A stretch of DNA of 64,000 bases from positions 248,001 to 312,000 of the forward strand of contig NZ_JAHCKL010000002.1 of the NCBI RefSeq assembly GCF_026125785.1, read 5' to 3'. Each line of letters opens with the position of its first letter. Within the stretch, counting starts at the first letter, position 1. The notes beneath the pieces were generated by a model. The model did not search any database and was not told the origin of the DNA. It worked only from the letters and a program-made list of their open reading frames with translations. The position numbers and the translations under genes were made by a program. Of the stretch, positions 36,763 to 48,032 are shown one piece after another. The DNA is from Hydrogenophaga sp. GTDB lineage: Bacteria; Pseudomonadota; Gammaproteobacteria; Burkholderiales; Burkholderiaceae_C.

Positions 36763-37125
36763 ATGAAGCTCTTCAGTTTTCCCATCCACACCATCGAGAA
36801 GGCGATCGCCCGGCGCATGCTCACGCTGGAATCACCGCACCGCGAATGGTTCGCGCAGCGCTGGGCGCAGAAGCCCTACCGCAAGGCCTTCATCGAGAAC
36901 AAGGCCATGCCGCTGGTCACGCTGCTGGTCAAGGGCAAGGGTTGGGACGACGAGACCTTCAACGCCGAACTGTCGGCCTGGGACGCACGCTTCTACGACG
37001 CCGAGGTCGAGGTGCTGCGCCCCATGATCGAAGGGGACGGCCTGATTCAGCTGATGCAGAAGAACGTGCCCGCCGCGCGCGTGCAGGCACTGCTCAATAC
37101 TTTGGATACCCAGCGCCAGGCCTGA
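36763..37125 (+). CDS. Conserved small protein between carA and carB, function unknown
   Basis: Soluble protein of 120 aa that I cannot assign. It has no signal peptide or membrane helix. The first half is basic and aromatic (SFPIHTIEKAIARRMLTLESPHREWFAQRWAQKPYRKAF), the second half acidic and helical (DDETFNAELSAWDARFYDAEVEVLRPM, then LIQLMQKNVPAARVQALLNTL). It begins 6 bp after carA and ends 24 bp before carB on the same strand, so it is co-transcribed with both. The tight spacing and normal codon use argue for a real gene, perhaps a carbamoyl-phosphate synthase accessory factor, but that is only context. Confidence 0.75.
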   Translation: MKLFSFPIHTIEKAIARRMLTLESPHREWFAQRWAQKPYRKAFIENKAMPLVTLLVKGKGWDDETFNAELSAWDARFYDAEVEVLRPMIEGDGLIQLMQKNVPAARVQALLNTLDTQRQA

Positions 37126-37149
37126 GCCGGCGCGAACCCACCGCGAACC

Positions 37150-40407
<3,258 letters not shown>

Positions 40408-40455
40408 GCCCGGCGCCGGCCGGCCGAGGGTTTGCGCGCACGCCGCTGGCCGCGC

Positions 40456-40461
40456 TACATT
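40456..40461 (+). promoter_or_regulatory. Candidate -10 (TACATT) at the araC-type gene
   Basis: TACATT with a TTGCGC 18 nt upstream (40432-40437) lies so close to the ATG at 40469 (7 nt) that transcription would start at or just before the start codon, giving a leaderless or almost leaderless message. Confidence 0.45.
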
Positions 40462-40468
40462 CGGGCCC

Positions 40469-41449
40469 ATGGACGTGGGCGAGGCTGCAAGGTTTCCGGA
40501 TCGGGCCCGGCGGTGGTCCACCGATGAGGTGGACCCCGAGGGCCGGCTCGACTACTGGGTCGGCGCGATCTGCGAGGCTTTCCTGGAAATGGACTGCAGC
40601 TCCCGGGAAGCCGCCGTTTTTGACGGGCACCTCACCAGCGTGGAGGCCGGGCCGCTGTCCTTCAACCAGGTCGAGGCGTCCTCCCAGGACGTCTACCGCA
40701 CGGGTGCCGGGATCGCCCGTGGCCAGCGTTACCCCTTCTATCTCATCACCCATCGGCAGACGCCCTGGCATGTGCGGCAGGGTGGTCGCCACATCTCCCT
40801 GCGCCCTGGTGACGCGGTGCTGGTGGATTCGGCCCAGCGCTACGAACTGCACTTTCCGGTGTCGGTGGAAGTGATGTCGATCCAATTGCCGCGCGCCTGG
40901 GTGGGGGAATGGCTGACCCGGGTCGATGACCCGGCGCCTCGCGTGGCTTTCCGCGACCAGGGCTGGGGCAGGGCGCTCTCAGGGCTGTCGTTGCAGTTCG
41001 CGCACGAGCCGCTGCTGGCCGCTCAATACCCGGAAGGCCTCCTGTGCGACCAACTGGGTGCCATGCTGGCGGCGGCCATCGAGCCAGGGCAGGTGCCATT
41101 GCCCGGACCCGCCAGCCGTGATCTGCTGCAGCGCGCACAGGCCTTGCAGCGCGAGGCTCTCGGGGAACCGGGTCTGACCGCCCAGCGTGTGGCAGACCGG
41201 CTGGGCGTGTCCCTGCGCACCTTGCACAGGGCCTACGCCGCAGGTGCGACCAGTTTCGCCCAGCACCTGCGCCACCTCCGCCTGGCGCAGGCGGCTCAGT
41301 TGCTGAGCCAGGCCCGGCTGGCCACGGTACCCGTGGCGGAGATCGGGCGTCGCTGCGGTTACGTCGATGCCTCGCATTTCGCGCGCGAGTTCCAGCGCCA
41401 GCACGGCATCGCGCCGTCGAGCTGGCGTCGGCGGCACCTGCCCGCCTGA
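40469..41449 (+). CDS. AraC-family transcriptional regulator
   Basis: DNA-binding regulator of 326 aa. The N-terminal part (about 1-200) resembles the AraC-binding-like domain of FeaR-type activators: it includes DYWVGAICEAFLEMD, a cupin-like sheet region (LITHRQTPWHVRQGGRHISLRPGD) and SIQLPRAWVGEWL. The C-terminal HTH_18 domain (about 220-323) has LTAQRVADRLGVSLRTLHRAY as the first helix-turn-helix and VPVAEIGRRCGYVDASHFAREFQRQHG as the second. The ligand and targets are unknown. The neighbouring hydrolase gene, 133 bp downstream on the same strand, is a plausible target. Confidence 0.87.
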   Translation: MDVGEAARFPDRARRWSTDEVDPEGRLDYWVGAICEAFLEMDCSSREAAVFDGHLTSVEAGPLSFNQVEASSQDVYRTGAGIARGQRYPFYLITHRQTPWHVRQGGRHISLRPGDAVLVDSAQRYELHFPVSVEVMSIQLPRAWVGEWLTRVDDPAPRVAFRDQGWGRALSGLSLQFAHEPLLAAQYPEGLLCDQLGAMLAAAIEPGQVPLPGPASRDLLQRAQALQREALGEPGLTAQRVADRLGVSLRTLHRAYAAGATSFAQHLRHLRLAQAAQLLSQARLATVPVAEIGRRCGYVDASHFAREFQRQHGIAPSSWRRRHLPA

Positions 41450-41582
41450 TGGGCTGCCACTGCCTGGCACGCGCAGGCCATTGGCCTGGCACACATCCGC
41501 CATTCCCGAGGCCTCCATCTGCCTAAGCTCATGCGCACGCCGTGCCGAGGGGCGTGGCGGCTTTTCCTTCAGGAGACATGAC

Positions 41583-42311
41583 ATGGCAGATACCTATGTT
41601 CTCGTGCACGGCGCCTGGCACACCGGTGCCGAGTTCGAACCCGTGGCCCGGCACCTTCGCGCTCGCGGCCACACGGTGCATTGCCCCACGCTGGCCGGCA
41701 ACCGGCCAGGCGATGACCGAGCCACTTCGGGCCTCGGCGACGCCGCGCAGTCGGTGGTGGACTACCTCGTGCAGCACGACCTGCGCGACGTGCGCCTTCT
41801 GGGGCACAGCTACGGCGGCATGGTGATCAGCAAGGTGGCCGACATGGTGCCCGAACGCATCGCCCGGCTGGTGTACTGGGTGGCATTCGTGCCGCTCAGC
41901 GGCGAATGCCTCAACGACATGGTGCCGCCGCACTACAAGGCCCTTTTCGATGGCATCGCGCAAGCCAACGGCAATGCGGTCATGCTGCCGTACCCGATCT
42001 GGCGCGAGGCCTTCATCAACGATGCCGACGCCGCGCTGGCCCGCAGCGCCTATGAGCAACTGAACCCGCAGCCGTACCGCACCTTTACCGAGCCCGTGGT
42101 CCTGCAGACCGAACTCGCCGCCAAGCCCATGGGCAAGAGCTACCTGCTGTGCACCGAGGACACGGCCATGCCGCACAGCCTGCCCTGGCACCCCCGTCTC
42201 TCCGAGCGTCTGGGCCTGTACCGCCTGGTCGCTTGTCCAGGCAGCCACGAACTGTGCTTCACCGACCCGGCGCTGCTGGCGCGCAAGATCGAGGAGGCGG
42301 GCCGGGACTGA
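41583..42311 (+). CDS. Alpha/beta hydrolase (esterase-like)
   Basis: Cytoplasmic hydrolase of 242 aa, resembling the plant hydroxynitrile-lyase/methylesterase-type group common in bacteria. It starts [28 protein letters not shown] (oxyanion HGAW), the nucleophile elbow is GHSYGG, and the His lies in [12 protein letters not shown] near the C-terminus. The acid is probably in [12 protein letters not shown]. The substrate is unknown. AGGAG 7 nt before the ATG fixes the start; longer upstream reading is out of family. It may be controlled by the AraC-type regulator upstream. Confidence 0.82.
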   Translation: MADTYVLVHGAWHTGAEFEPVARHLRARGHTVHCPTLAGNRPGDDRATSGLGDAAQSVVDYLVQHDLRDVRLLGHSYGGMVISKVADMVPERIARLVYWVAFVPLSGECLNDMVPPHYKALFDGIAQANGNAVMLPYPIWREAFINDADAALARSAYEQLNPQPYRTFTEPVVLQTELAAKPMGKSYLLCTEDTAMPHSLPWHPRLSERLGLYRLVACPGSHELCFTDPALLARKIEEAGRD

Positions 42312-42334
42312 GCCGGGCCGTCCGGCGCCCCGGG

Positions 42335-42363
42335 TTGGGTGGCGGAATCTTTCACGGCATAAT
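42335..42363 (+). promoter_or_regulatory. greA promoter
   Basis: TTGGGT (42335-42340) and CATAAT (42358-42363) are separated by 17 bp, a good sigma-70 match in this GC-rich region. The predicted start is near 42370, giving a greA leader of about 55 nt. Confidence 0.7.
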
Positions 42364-42377
42364 CCGTCTTCATGAAC

Positions 42378-42410
42378 ACCGCCGAGCGGCAACGCCCGGC
42401 GGTTTGCTTT
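42378..42410 (+). terminator. Attenuator-like hairpin in greA leader
   Basis: ACCGCCG (42378-42384) pairs with CGGCGGT (42397-42403) around a 12-nt loop, followed by TTTGCTTT. It lies between promoter and greA start, so it could end transcription early. In E. coli the greA leader also carries a terminator that yields short GraL RNAs; here the parallel is only positional. Confidence 0.55.
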
Positions 42411-42424
42411 TGGAGACACGACAC

Positions 42425-42901
42425 ATGGCCACCATTCCGATCACCAAGCGCGGCGCCGAGAAGCTCAAGGAGGAACTGCACCGCCTCAAGACCGTGGACC
42501 GACCCTGGGTCATCAACGCCATCGCCGAGGCGCGCGCGCAGGGCGACCTGAGCGAGAACGCCGAGTACGACGCCGCCAAGGACCGCCAGGGCTTCATCGA
42601 GGGCCGCATCGCCGAGATCGAAGGCAAGCTCTCCGCTGCCCAGGTCATCGACCCCTCTCTGCTGGATGCCGGCGGCAAGGTGGTATTCGGTGCCACGGTG
42701 GAGCTGGAGGAAGAGGACAGCGGCACCGCCGTGACCTACCAGATCGTCGGCGAGGACGAGGCCGACCTGAAGCAGGGCCTGATCAACATCAGCAGCCCGA
42801 TCGCCCGCGCCCTCATCGGCAAGGAAGAGGGCGACGTGGCCGAGGTGCAGGCGCCGGGTGGCACCAAGCGCTTTGAAATCGTGGCTGTGCGCTACGCCTG
42901 A
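42425..42901 (+). CDS. greA: Transcription elongation factor GreA
   Basis: Rescues backtracked RNA polymerase by stimulating cleavage of the nascent RNA 3' end. The 158-aa protein has an N-terminal coiled coil ([31 protein letters not shown], with acidic tip residues in [16 protein letters not shown]) and a C-terminal FKBP-like domain ([40 protein letters not shown]). Its promoter and a hairpin in the leader are visible upstream. The stop overlaps the next gene by one base. Confidence 0.96.
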   Translation: MATIPITKRGAEKLKEELHRLKTVDRPWVINAIAEARAQGDLSENAEYDAAKDRQGFIEGRIAEIEGKLSAAQVIDPSLLDAGGKVVFGATVELEEEDSGTAVTYQIVGEDEADLKQGLINISSPIARALIGKEEGDVAEVQAPGGTKRFEIVAVRYA

Positions 42902-43359
42902 TGCTGCGCCAGCGCCTGAGCCTGTTTCTCGCCGCCCTCTGGTGGGGCGGCATCACGGCGCTGAGCTTTCTGGCGGTGCCGCTGCTGTTCGCCAGCCTGG
43001 GCAGTCCGGCGGTGGCTGGACCCGTGGCGGCGCGCATCTTCTCCCTGCAATGCTGGGCCGGGCTGCTGATCGGCGTGGCGTTGCTGCTGCTCCTGCGCGG
43101 CACGCAGGCGCCTGGCGGCGACGAGCGGCCGGTCATCGCGGCAGAGGCGCTGACCACCATGGGATTCGTGCTCCTGGCCATGCTGCTGGCGCTGCTGCAG
43201 GAGTTCGGTGTGGCACAGAAGATCGTCACCGCGCGGGCCAGCGGCGGCGATCTGCGCTTCTGGCATGGCGTCGGCAGTGCCATGGTGCTGGTGCAGTGGC
43301 TGTGCGCCGGCGCGGTGCTCTGGCGCCTGGGCGCGGCTCCCGCAGGGCAGCCGCGCTGA
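42901..43359 (+). CDS. DUF4149 family membrane protein
   Basis: Small integral membrane protein of 152 aa with four predicted helices (about residues 8-32, 50-66, 85-105 and 125-145). It begins QRLSLFLAALWWGGITALSFLAVPLLFASLG, the typical DUF4149 start, and a polar loop (KIVTARASGGDLRFWHG) joins the last two helices. Its function is unknown. The gene overlaps the greA stop (TGATG), an arrangement seen in other Burkholderiales, and tRNA-Leu(TAA) follows. Confidence 0.85.
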   Translation: MLRQRLSLFLAALWWGGITALSFLAVPLLFASLGSPAVAGPVAARIFSLQCWAGLLIGVALLLLLRGTQAPGGDERPVIAAEALTTMGFVLLAMLLALLQEFGVAQKIVTARASGGDLRFWHGVGSAMVLVQWLCAGAVLWRLGAAPAGQPR

Positions 43360-43368
43360 GCGACCTGC

Positions 43369-43374
43369 GACAAT
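43369..43374 (+). promoter_or_regulatory. Candidate -10 (GACAAT) of tRNA-Leu(TAA)
   Basis: GACAAT ends 9 nt before the tRNA 5' end, a spacing consistent with direct initiation close to the mature end. No clear -35 was found. Confidence 0.35.
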
Positions 43375-43383
43375 GCCCCACCC

Positions 43384-43472
43384 GCCTCGGTGGTGAAATG
43401 GGTAAACACAGGGGACTTAAAATCCCTCGTCGTGAAAACGACTTAGCGGTTCGAGTCCGCTTCGAGGCACCA
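43384..43472 (+). tRNA. tRNA-Leu (anticodon TAA)
   Basis: Class II tRNA of 89 nt with encoded CCA. The acceptor GCCTCGG pairs with TCGAGGC (one G-T pair), the anticodon stem GGGGA/TCCCT encloses CTTAAAA with anticodon TAA at 43418-43420, the long variable arm is CGTCGTGAAAACGAC, and the T arm is GCGG-TTCGAGT-CCGC. It lies between the DUF4149 gene and the acidic protein gene. Confidence 0.97.
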
Positions 43473-43520
43473 GAGGTTCTGCCCATCCGCCGGGGCCTAG
43501 GTTTTTTCCGGTTTCGCCGG

Positions 43521-43526
43521 TACAGT
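43521..43526 (+). promoter_or_regulatory. Candidate -10 (TACAGT) of the acidic protein gene
   Basis: TACAGT ends 8 nt before the ATG at 43535, again placing the expected transcription start at or just ahead of the start codon. Upstream, a run of six T at 43502-43507 may close the tRNA-Leu transcript, though no strong stem precedes it. Confidence 0.35.
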
Positions 43527-43534
43527 GAGTTTCC

Positions 43535-44158
43535 ATGACCCGATACAACGCGCCCTTCGAGATCCACGTTCACGGCGACGTGCCGCTGCGCGAGGACGTG
43601 GCCTATGGCCAGATCCAGGACGCACTCAAGCCGTTGTGGCAGTACGCGGGCGCGCGCTCCCTGGCCGCCGCAGCCGAGAGCAGCTACGAGGACGAACCCG
43701 GCATCCGCTTCGACGCAGAAGCCCATCTGCTGCAGATCTGCTGGACGGTACCGGGCGACGAGGACTTCCGCCAGGTGATCGAGGAGGCCTGCATGGGGCT
43801 CAACGACATCGCCGCGGCCGGGGCCCCGCTGGAAGTCTCCTTCTACGACGCCGAGTACGACGAGGAAGACGAATCCTCCGAGGAAGAGGCCCGGGACGAC
43901 TTCCTGATGTGCTTCGTCGGCCCCACGCCGGCGGCCATCATGCAGGTGCAGCGCGACCTGCTGGTGCAGGATGTGCTGCATGTGATGGAGCGTCACTTCG
44001 ACCAGTCCGAGCTCGGTGAGGTGGTGGCCTCCATCGACAAGCTCTTCACCCAGCGCTTTGACGCGCTGGTCAGCTCGATGCAACTGGGCAAGCCGCCGCG
44101 CGGCTTTGGGGGCTCCTCCGGCCATGGCGGGCCGCGCAAGCCTCGCCACCTGCATTGA
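43535..44158 (+). CDS. Acidic conserved protein of unknown function
   Basis: Cytoplasmic protein of 207 aa without signal peptide or membrane helix. The start (TRYNAPFEIHVHGDVPLREDVAYGQIQDALKPLW) looks like a folded beta/alpha domain, the middle has a strongly acidic stretch near residue 110 (YDAEYDEEDESSEEEARDD), the third part is helical (VQRDLLVQDVLHVMERHFDQSELGEVV), and the end is a basic Gly/Pro/His tail (GGSSGHGGPRKPRHLH). I do not recognise a characterised family; similar proteins are expected in Comamonadaceae. It stands alone after tRNA-Leu(TAA). Confidence 0.75.
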   Translation: MTRYNAPFEIHVHGDVPLREDVAYGQIQDALKPLWQYAGARSLAAAAESSYEDEPGIRFDAEAHLLQICWTVPGDEDFRQVIEEACMGLNDIAAAGAPLEVSFYDAEYDEEDESSEEEARDDFLMCFVGPTPAAIMQVQRDLLVQDVLHVMERHFDQSELGEVVASIDKLFTQRFDALVSSMQLGKPPRGFGGSSGHGGPRKPRHLH

Positions 44159-44310
44159 GATGAAGCGCTTCCCGCGTTGCCTCCGGTGCCCTCTCTCTGC
44201 AAGCGGGGGGCCGCGCTGGAGCAGCGAGACGGGGTTTTCCAGGTCGACCGCCGGGTGCCGCGGCGTGGTGGAGCGCTGAGATTTCCGACAGCGGTGCCCT
44301 GAACCCCGGC

Positions 44311-45591
44311 GTGCGCAGGCGCGAGGTGTTCGGCTGGGCGATGTACGACTTCGCCAACTCGGGCTACACCACGGTCGTGATCACCGCGGTGTTCGCCGCG
44401 TACTTCGTCGGCGCGGTGGCCGGCGGGGCCGACTGGGCGACCTTTGCCTGGACGGCGGCGCTGAGTGCCTCTCATCTGATCGTGATGCTCACCAGTCCCG
44501 CGATGGGCGCCTGGGCCGACCAGCACGCCGCAAAAAAACGGCTGCTGATGCTGACCACCGCAGGCTGCGTGCTGGCTACCGCGGCGCTGGGTCTGGTCGG
44601 GCCTGGCGCGGTCGTGCTGGGGGTCGTGCTGCTCATTGTTTCGAACGTGTTCTATGCCTGGGGCGAATCGCTGGTGGCGGCTTTCCTGCCCGAGCTGGCG
44701 CGCCCGCAGGCCATGGGCCGCGTGAGCGGCTGGGGCTGGGGCCTGGGCTACGTGGGCGGCATGTTGGCGCTGGGCCTGTGCCTGGCGTACGTGCTCTGGG
44801 CCCAGGGCCAGGGCCAGAAGGCGGAACAGTTCGTGCCGGTGACCATGTGGATCACGGCGGCCGTGTTCGCCTTGGCCGCGCTGTTCACCCTGGCGCTGCT
44901 GCGAGAACGCGCCGTGCCGCAGGCCGGGGCGGCGGGCTCTGTCGGCCTGCGCGAGTCGTTTCAGCGCCTGCGCCAGACCTTTCGGGAGGCGCGGCGCTAC
45001 CAGGACTTCATGTGGCTGCTGGCCTGCGTGGCGGCCTACCAGGGCGGCGTGGCGGTGGCCATTGCGCTGGCGGCGATCTATGCCGAGCAGGTGATCGGAT
45101 TCGTGCAGCAGGAAACCATGGTGCTGATCTTCGTGCTCAACATCGCCGCCGCACTGGGCGCGCTGGCCTTCGGCCACTGGCAGGACCGGCTGGGGCACAA
45201 GCTGGCGCTGGGCATCACGCTGGTTGGCTGGATGGCGACCTGCATCATCGCCGCCGTCACCACCACCAAGGGCGGCTTCTGGTACGCCGCCGTGATCGCC
45301 GGCGTGTGTATGGGGTCCAGCCAGTCGGCCGGCCGCGCCATGGCCGGCATGCTGGCGCCTGCGGCACAACTGGCCGAGTTTTTTGGCCTGTGGACTTTCG
45401 CCACGCGCGTGGCCAGCATCGCCGGGCCGCTGAGCTACGGCGCCATTACCTGGATGACGGGTGGCAACCAGCGCCTGGCCATTGGCTGCACGGCGGTGCT
45501 GTTCGTGCTGGGCCTGGTGCTGCTGCTGCCGGTGAACATGGCGCGCGGTCGGGCCGCCGCCGATTCAGCCGGCCTCTCCGCCGCCCAGTGA
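44311..45591 (+). CDS. UMF1-type major facilitator transporter
   Basis: Inner-membrane transporter of 426 aa with about 12 hydrophobic helices. The start VFGWAMYDFANSGYTTVVITAVFAAYFV is the hallmark of the Atg22/UMF1 MFS branch. MGAWADQHAAKKR resembles the MFS A-motif between TM2 and TM3, and GMLAPAAQLAEFFGLWTFATRVAS is also typical. The substrate is unknown; members are often thought to move amino acids or other small metabolites. GTG at 44311 is taken as start because the family begins within a few residues of it; the 152 bp before it show no clear promoter. It converges with murI (stops overlap). Confidence 0.83.
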   Translation: MRRREVFGWAMYDFANSGYTTVVITAVFAAYFVGAVAGGADWATFAWTAALSASHLIVMLTSPAMGAWADQHAAKKRLLMLTTAGCVLATAALGLVGPGAVVLGVVLLIVSNVFYAWGESLVAAFLPELARPQAMGRVSGWGWGLGYVGGMLALGLCLAYVLWAQGQGQKAEQFVPVTMWITAAVFALAALFTLALLRERAVPQAGAAGSVGLRESFQRLRQTFREARRYQDFMWLLACVAAYQGGVAVAIALAAIYAEQVIGFVQQETMVLIFVLNIAAALGALAFGHWQDRLGHKLALGITLVGWMATCIIAAVTTTKGGFWYAAVIAGVCMGSSQSAGRAMAGMLAPAAQLAEFFGLWTFATRVASIAGPLSYGAITWMTGGNQRLAIGCTAVLFVLGLVLLLPVNMARGRAAADSAGLSAAQ

Positions 45592-46380
45592 GCGTGCGGC
45601 CTGCGTCAGGCCGAGCCAGCGCTGAGCCGCCCGCGTCAGGTCGTCCGGCGGGCCGCTGCTGTAGAGCAGCGGGCTTTGCCCTTGGGCGACGGTGCTGCCA
45701 CCGGGCAGCACCTCGCGCGTGCGCCGCGCGATGGCGGTGGCGGTGTCCACCAACTGCACACCCGGGCCGCAGAGCCGTTGCCAGGTGGCCATGGCAAAAG
45801 GGTAGTGGGTGCACCCCAGCACCAGGGTGTCGATGGGCGGGCCGTCGGAGGCATTGCGATGCAGCGCCGCCAGGTGCTGTTCGCACAGCGCCTCGATCGT
45901 GGCGGATTCGTGGCGTTCGATGGCGTCGGCCAGGCCATCGCACGCCTGCGACGTGAAGCGCAGCGGATGCGGCGCGTCGGCGCACAGGCGTTCCTGCAAG
46001 CGACGGAAGCGCTCGCTGCCCAGGGTGCCGCGAGTGGCCAGCACGCCCACATGGCCGCTGCGGCTGAGCGCGGCCGCCGGCTTGAGGGCAGGCTCCACGC
46101 CCACCACGGGCAGGTCCGGGTGCCGACGCCGCAACGCATCGATGGCCAGTGCCGTGGCCGTGTTGCAGGCCACCACCAGGGTGTCGATGGCGTGTTGCTG
46201 GCGCAGCCAGTCCGTGATCCAGGCCGAGCGCTGTTCGACGAAGGCCGGCTCGCGTTCGCCATAGGGTGCGTGGCCGCTGTCGGCCACGTAGACGAAGCGC
46301 GTATCCGGCATGTCGGCCAGCAGGGCGCGCAGCACGCTCAGGCCGCCGACCCCGCTGTCGAACACGCCGACGGTCTTCAA
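45565..46380 (-). CDS. murI: Glutamate racemase
   Basis: Makes D-glutamate for peptidoglycan. The 271-aa protein starts KTVGVFDSGVGGLSVLRAL, with both catalytic cysteines visible in VVACNTATALAID and VLGCTHYPF, and the YVADSGHAPYGER segment between. A TTG at 46378-46380 is chosen because it overlaps the fumA stop (TTGA) and fits the family start; an ATG at 46434 would add 18 residues that are only out-of-frame fumA sequence. It is probably translated from the fumA transcript. The 3' end overlaps the UMF1 transporter gene by 27 bp on the opposite strand. Confidence 0.92.
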   Translation of the reverse strand: MKTVGVFDSGVGGLSVLRALLADMPDTRFVYVADSGHAPYGEREPAFVEQRSAWITDWLRQQHAIDTLVVACNTATALAIDALRRRHPDLPVVGVEPALKPAAALSRSGHVGVLATRGTLGSERFRRLQERLCADAPHPLRFTSQACDGLADAIERHESATIEALCEQHLAALHRNASDGPPIDTLVLGCTHYPFAMATWQRLCGPGVQLVDTATAIARRTREVLPGGSTVAQGQSPLLYSSGPPDDLTRAAQRWLGLTQAARSLGGGEAG

Positions 46381-47930
46381 GCGGTGGCCAGGCTGATGCC
46401 CTTGAACTCCCCGGTGGCGATGCGCTGCTGCCACTCGGCCGGGCCGGTGATGTGCGCGCTGGTGCCACCGGCGTCCACCGCCACGGTGACGGGCATGTCG
46501 ACCACATCGAACTCGTAGATGGCCTCCATGCCCAGGTCCTCGAAGCCGACCACGCGCGCGGTCTTGATGGCTTTGGACACCAGGTAGGCGGCGCCGCCCA
46601 CGGCCATCAGGTAGGCGCTCTTGTGGTTGCGGATCGCCTCGATGGCCACGGGGCCGCGCTCGGCCTTGCCAATCATCGCGATCAGGCCGGTCTGCTCCAG
46701 CATCATGTCGGTGAACTTGTCCATGCGCGTGGCGGTGGTCGGGCCGGCCGGTCCCACGGCCTCATCCCTGACCGGATCGACTGGGCCGACGTAGTAGATC
46801 ACGCGGTTGGTGAAGTCCACCGGCAGCTTCTCGCCCTTGGCCAGCATGTCCTGGATGCGCTTGTGCGCGGCGTCGCGGCCGGTGAGCATCTTGCCGTTGA
46901 GCAACAGCGTGTCGCCCGGCTTCCAACTGGCCACTTCTTCCTTGGTCAGGGCGTCGAGGTTGACGCGCTTGCTCTTGTTGTAGTCGGGCGCCCAGTCGAT
47001 GCGGGGCCACAGGTCCAGCGAAGGCGCGCTCAGGTACACCGGGCCAGAGCCGTCCAGCACGAAGTGGGCGTGCCGCGTGGCCGCGCAGTTGGGGATCATG
47101 GCCACGGGCTTGCTGGCCGCGTGGGTGGGGTACATCTTGATCTTGACGTCCAGCACCGTGGTGAGGCCACCCAGGCCCTGGGCGCCGATGCCCAGCGCAT
47201 TGACCTTCTCGTACAGCTCCAGGCGCAACACCTCGACCTGGCTGAGCTTCTCGCCCTTGGCGGACTTGGCCTGCAGCTCGTACATGTCCAGGTCGTCCAT
47301 CAGGCTTTCCTTGGCCATGAGCACCGCTTTCTCCGCGGTGCCGCCGATGCCGATGCCCAGCATGCCCGGCGGGCACCAGCCAGCGCCCATGGTGGGCACG
47401 GTCTTGAGCACCCAGTCCACCACCGAGTCGCTCGGGTTGAGCATCACCATCTTGCTCTTGTTCTCGCTGCCGCCGCCCTTGGCCGCGACGGTGATGTCGA
47501 CTTTGTCGCCAGGCACGATCTCGGTGAAGATGACGGCGGGCGTGTTGTCCTTGGTGTTCTTGCGCGCGAACTGCGGGTCGGCCACGACGGAGGCGCGCAG
47601 CATGTTGTCGGGGTGGTTGTAGCCGCGGCGCACGCCTTCGTTGATGGCGTCCTCCAGGCTGCCGTCAAAACCCGCGAAGCGCACGTCCATGCCGACCTTG
47701 ATGAACACGTTGACGATGCCGGTGTCCTGGCAGATCGGCCGGTGGCCGGTGGCGCTCATCTTGCTGTTGGTCAGGATCTGCGCGATCGCGTCCTTGGCGG
47801 CGGCGCTCTGCTCGCGCTCGTAGGCGCGGGCCAGGTGGGCAATGTAGTCGGCGGGGTGGTAGTAGCTGATGTACTGCAGGGCGGCCGAGATGCTCTCGAC
47901 GAGGTCGTCGCGCTGGATCGTGGTGGTCAT
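46377..47930 (-). CDS. fumA: Fumarate hydratase, class I (4Fe-4S)
   Basis: Oxygen-sensitive iron-sulfur fumarase (517 aa) of the TCA cycle. The alpha part (about 1-300) has PICQDTGIVNVFIKVG, GGGSENKSKMVMLNPSD, MGAGWCPPGMLGIGIGGTAEKAVLMAKESL and MIPNCAATRHAHFVLDGSG, supplying the cluster cysteines. The beta part (about 330-515) has LLLNGKMLTGRDAAHKR, YYVGPVDPVRDEAVGPAGPTTATRMD and a C-terminal VDAGGTSAHITGPAEWQ. The fused alpha-beta form matches E. coli FumA/FumB. The ATG at 47930 follows a region without a clear ribosome site. A class II fumarase (fumC) lies 9 kb away. Confidence 0.95.
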   Translation of the reverse strand: MTTTIQRDDLVESISAALQYISYYHPADYIAHLARAYEREQSAAAKDAIAQILTNSKMSATGHRPICQDTGIVNVFIKVGMDVRFAGFDGSLEDAINEGVRRGYNHPDNMLRASVVADPQFARKNTKDNTPAVIFTEIVPGDKVDITVAAKGGGSENKSKMVMLNPSDSVVDWVLKTVPTMGAGWCPPGMLGIGIGGTAEKAVLMAKESLMDDLDMYELQAKSAKGEKLSQVEVLRLELYEKVNALGIGAQGLGGLTTVLDVKIKMYPTHAASKPVAMIPNCAATRHAHFVLDGSGPVYLSAPSLDLWPRIDWAPDYNKSKRVNLDALTKEEVASWKPGDTLLLNGKMLTGRDAAHKRIQDMLAKGEKLPVDFTNRVIYYVGPVDPVRDEAVGPAGPTTATRMDKFTDMMLEQTGLIAMIGKAERGPVAIEAIRNHKSAYLMAVGGAAYLVSKAIKTARVVGFEDLGMEAIYEFDVVDMPVTVAVDAGGTSAHITGPAEWQQRIATGEFKGISLATA

Positions 47931-47971
47931 GGGGAGAGGGCCTGGAAGGTGTTGAAGGGAAAGCGCCCGCC

Positions 47972-47977
47972 AGTGTA
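47972..47977 (-). promoter_or_regulatory. Candidate -10 (TACACT) of fumA
   Basis: On the minus strand TACACT lies 42 nt before the fumA ATG. The expected -35 position (about 47995-48000) has no TTGACA-like sequence and falls inside the inverted repeat at 47989-48008, so a protein bound there would affect fumA initiation. Confidence 0.45.
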
Positions 47978-47988
47978 GCGAAGCAGGC

Positions 47989-48008
47989 CTGTTCACCGGG
48001 GTGAACAG
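47989..48008. promoter_or_regulatory. Inverted repeat IR1, probable regulator binding site (distal to mrpA, at fumA -35)
   Basis: CTGTTCACC-GG-GGTGAACAG is a perfect 9-bp inverted repeat with a 2-bp centre. Its half-sites TGTTCAC and GTGAACA recur in IR2. The centre is about 127 bp upstream of the predicted sigma-54 start of mrpA and about 34 bp upstream of the predicted fumA start. Confidence 0.7.
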
Positions 48009-48032
48009 CGCCGCCGCACCGGTTGCGAAAAC

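Noticed and set aside
46381-46434. Longer murI start at the ATG inside fumA
   Set aside because: The 18 extra residues are just fumA read out of frame. The TTG overlapping the fumA stop fits the glutamate racemase start.
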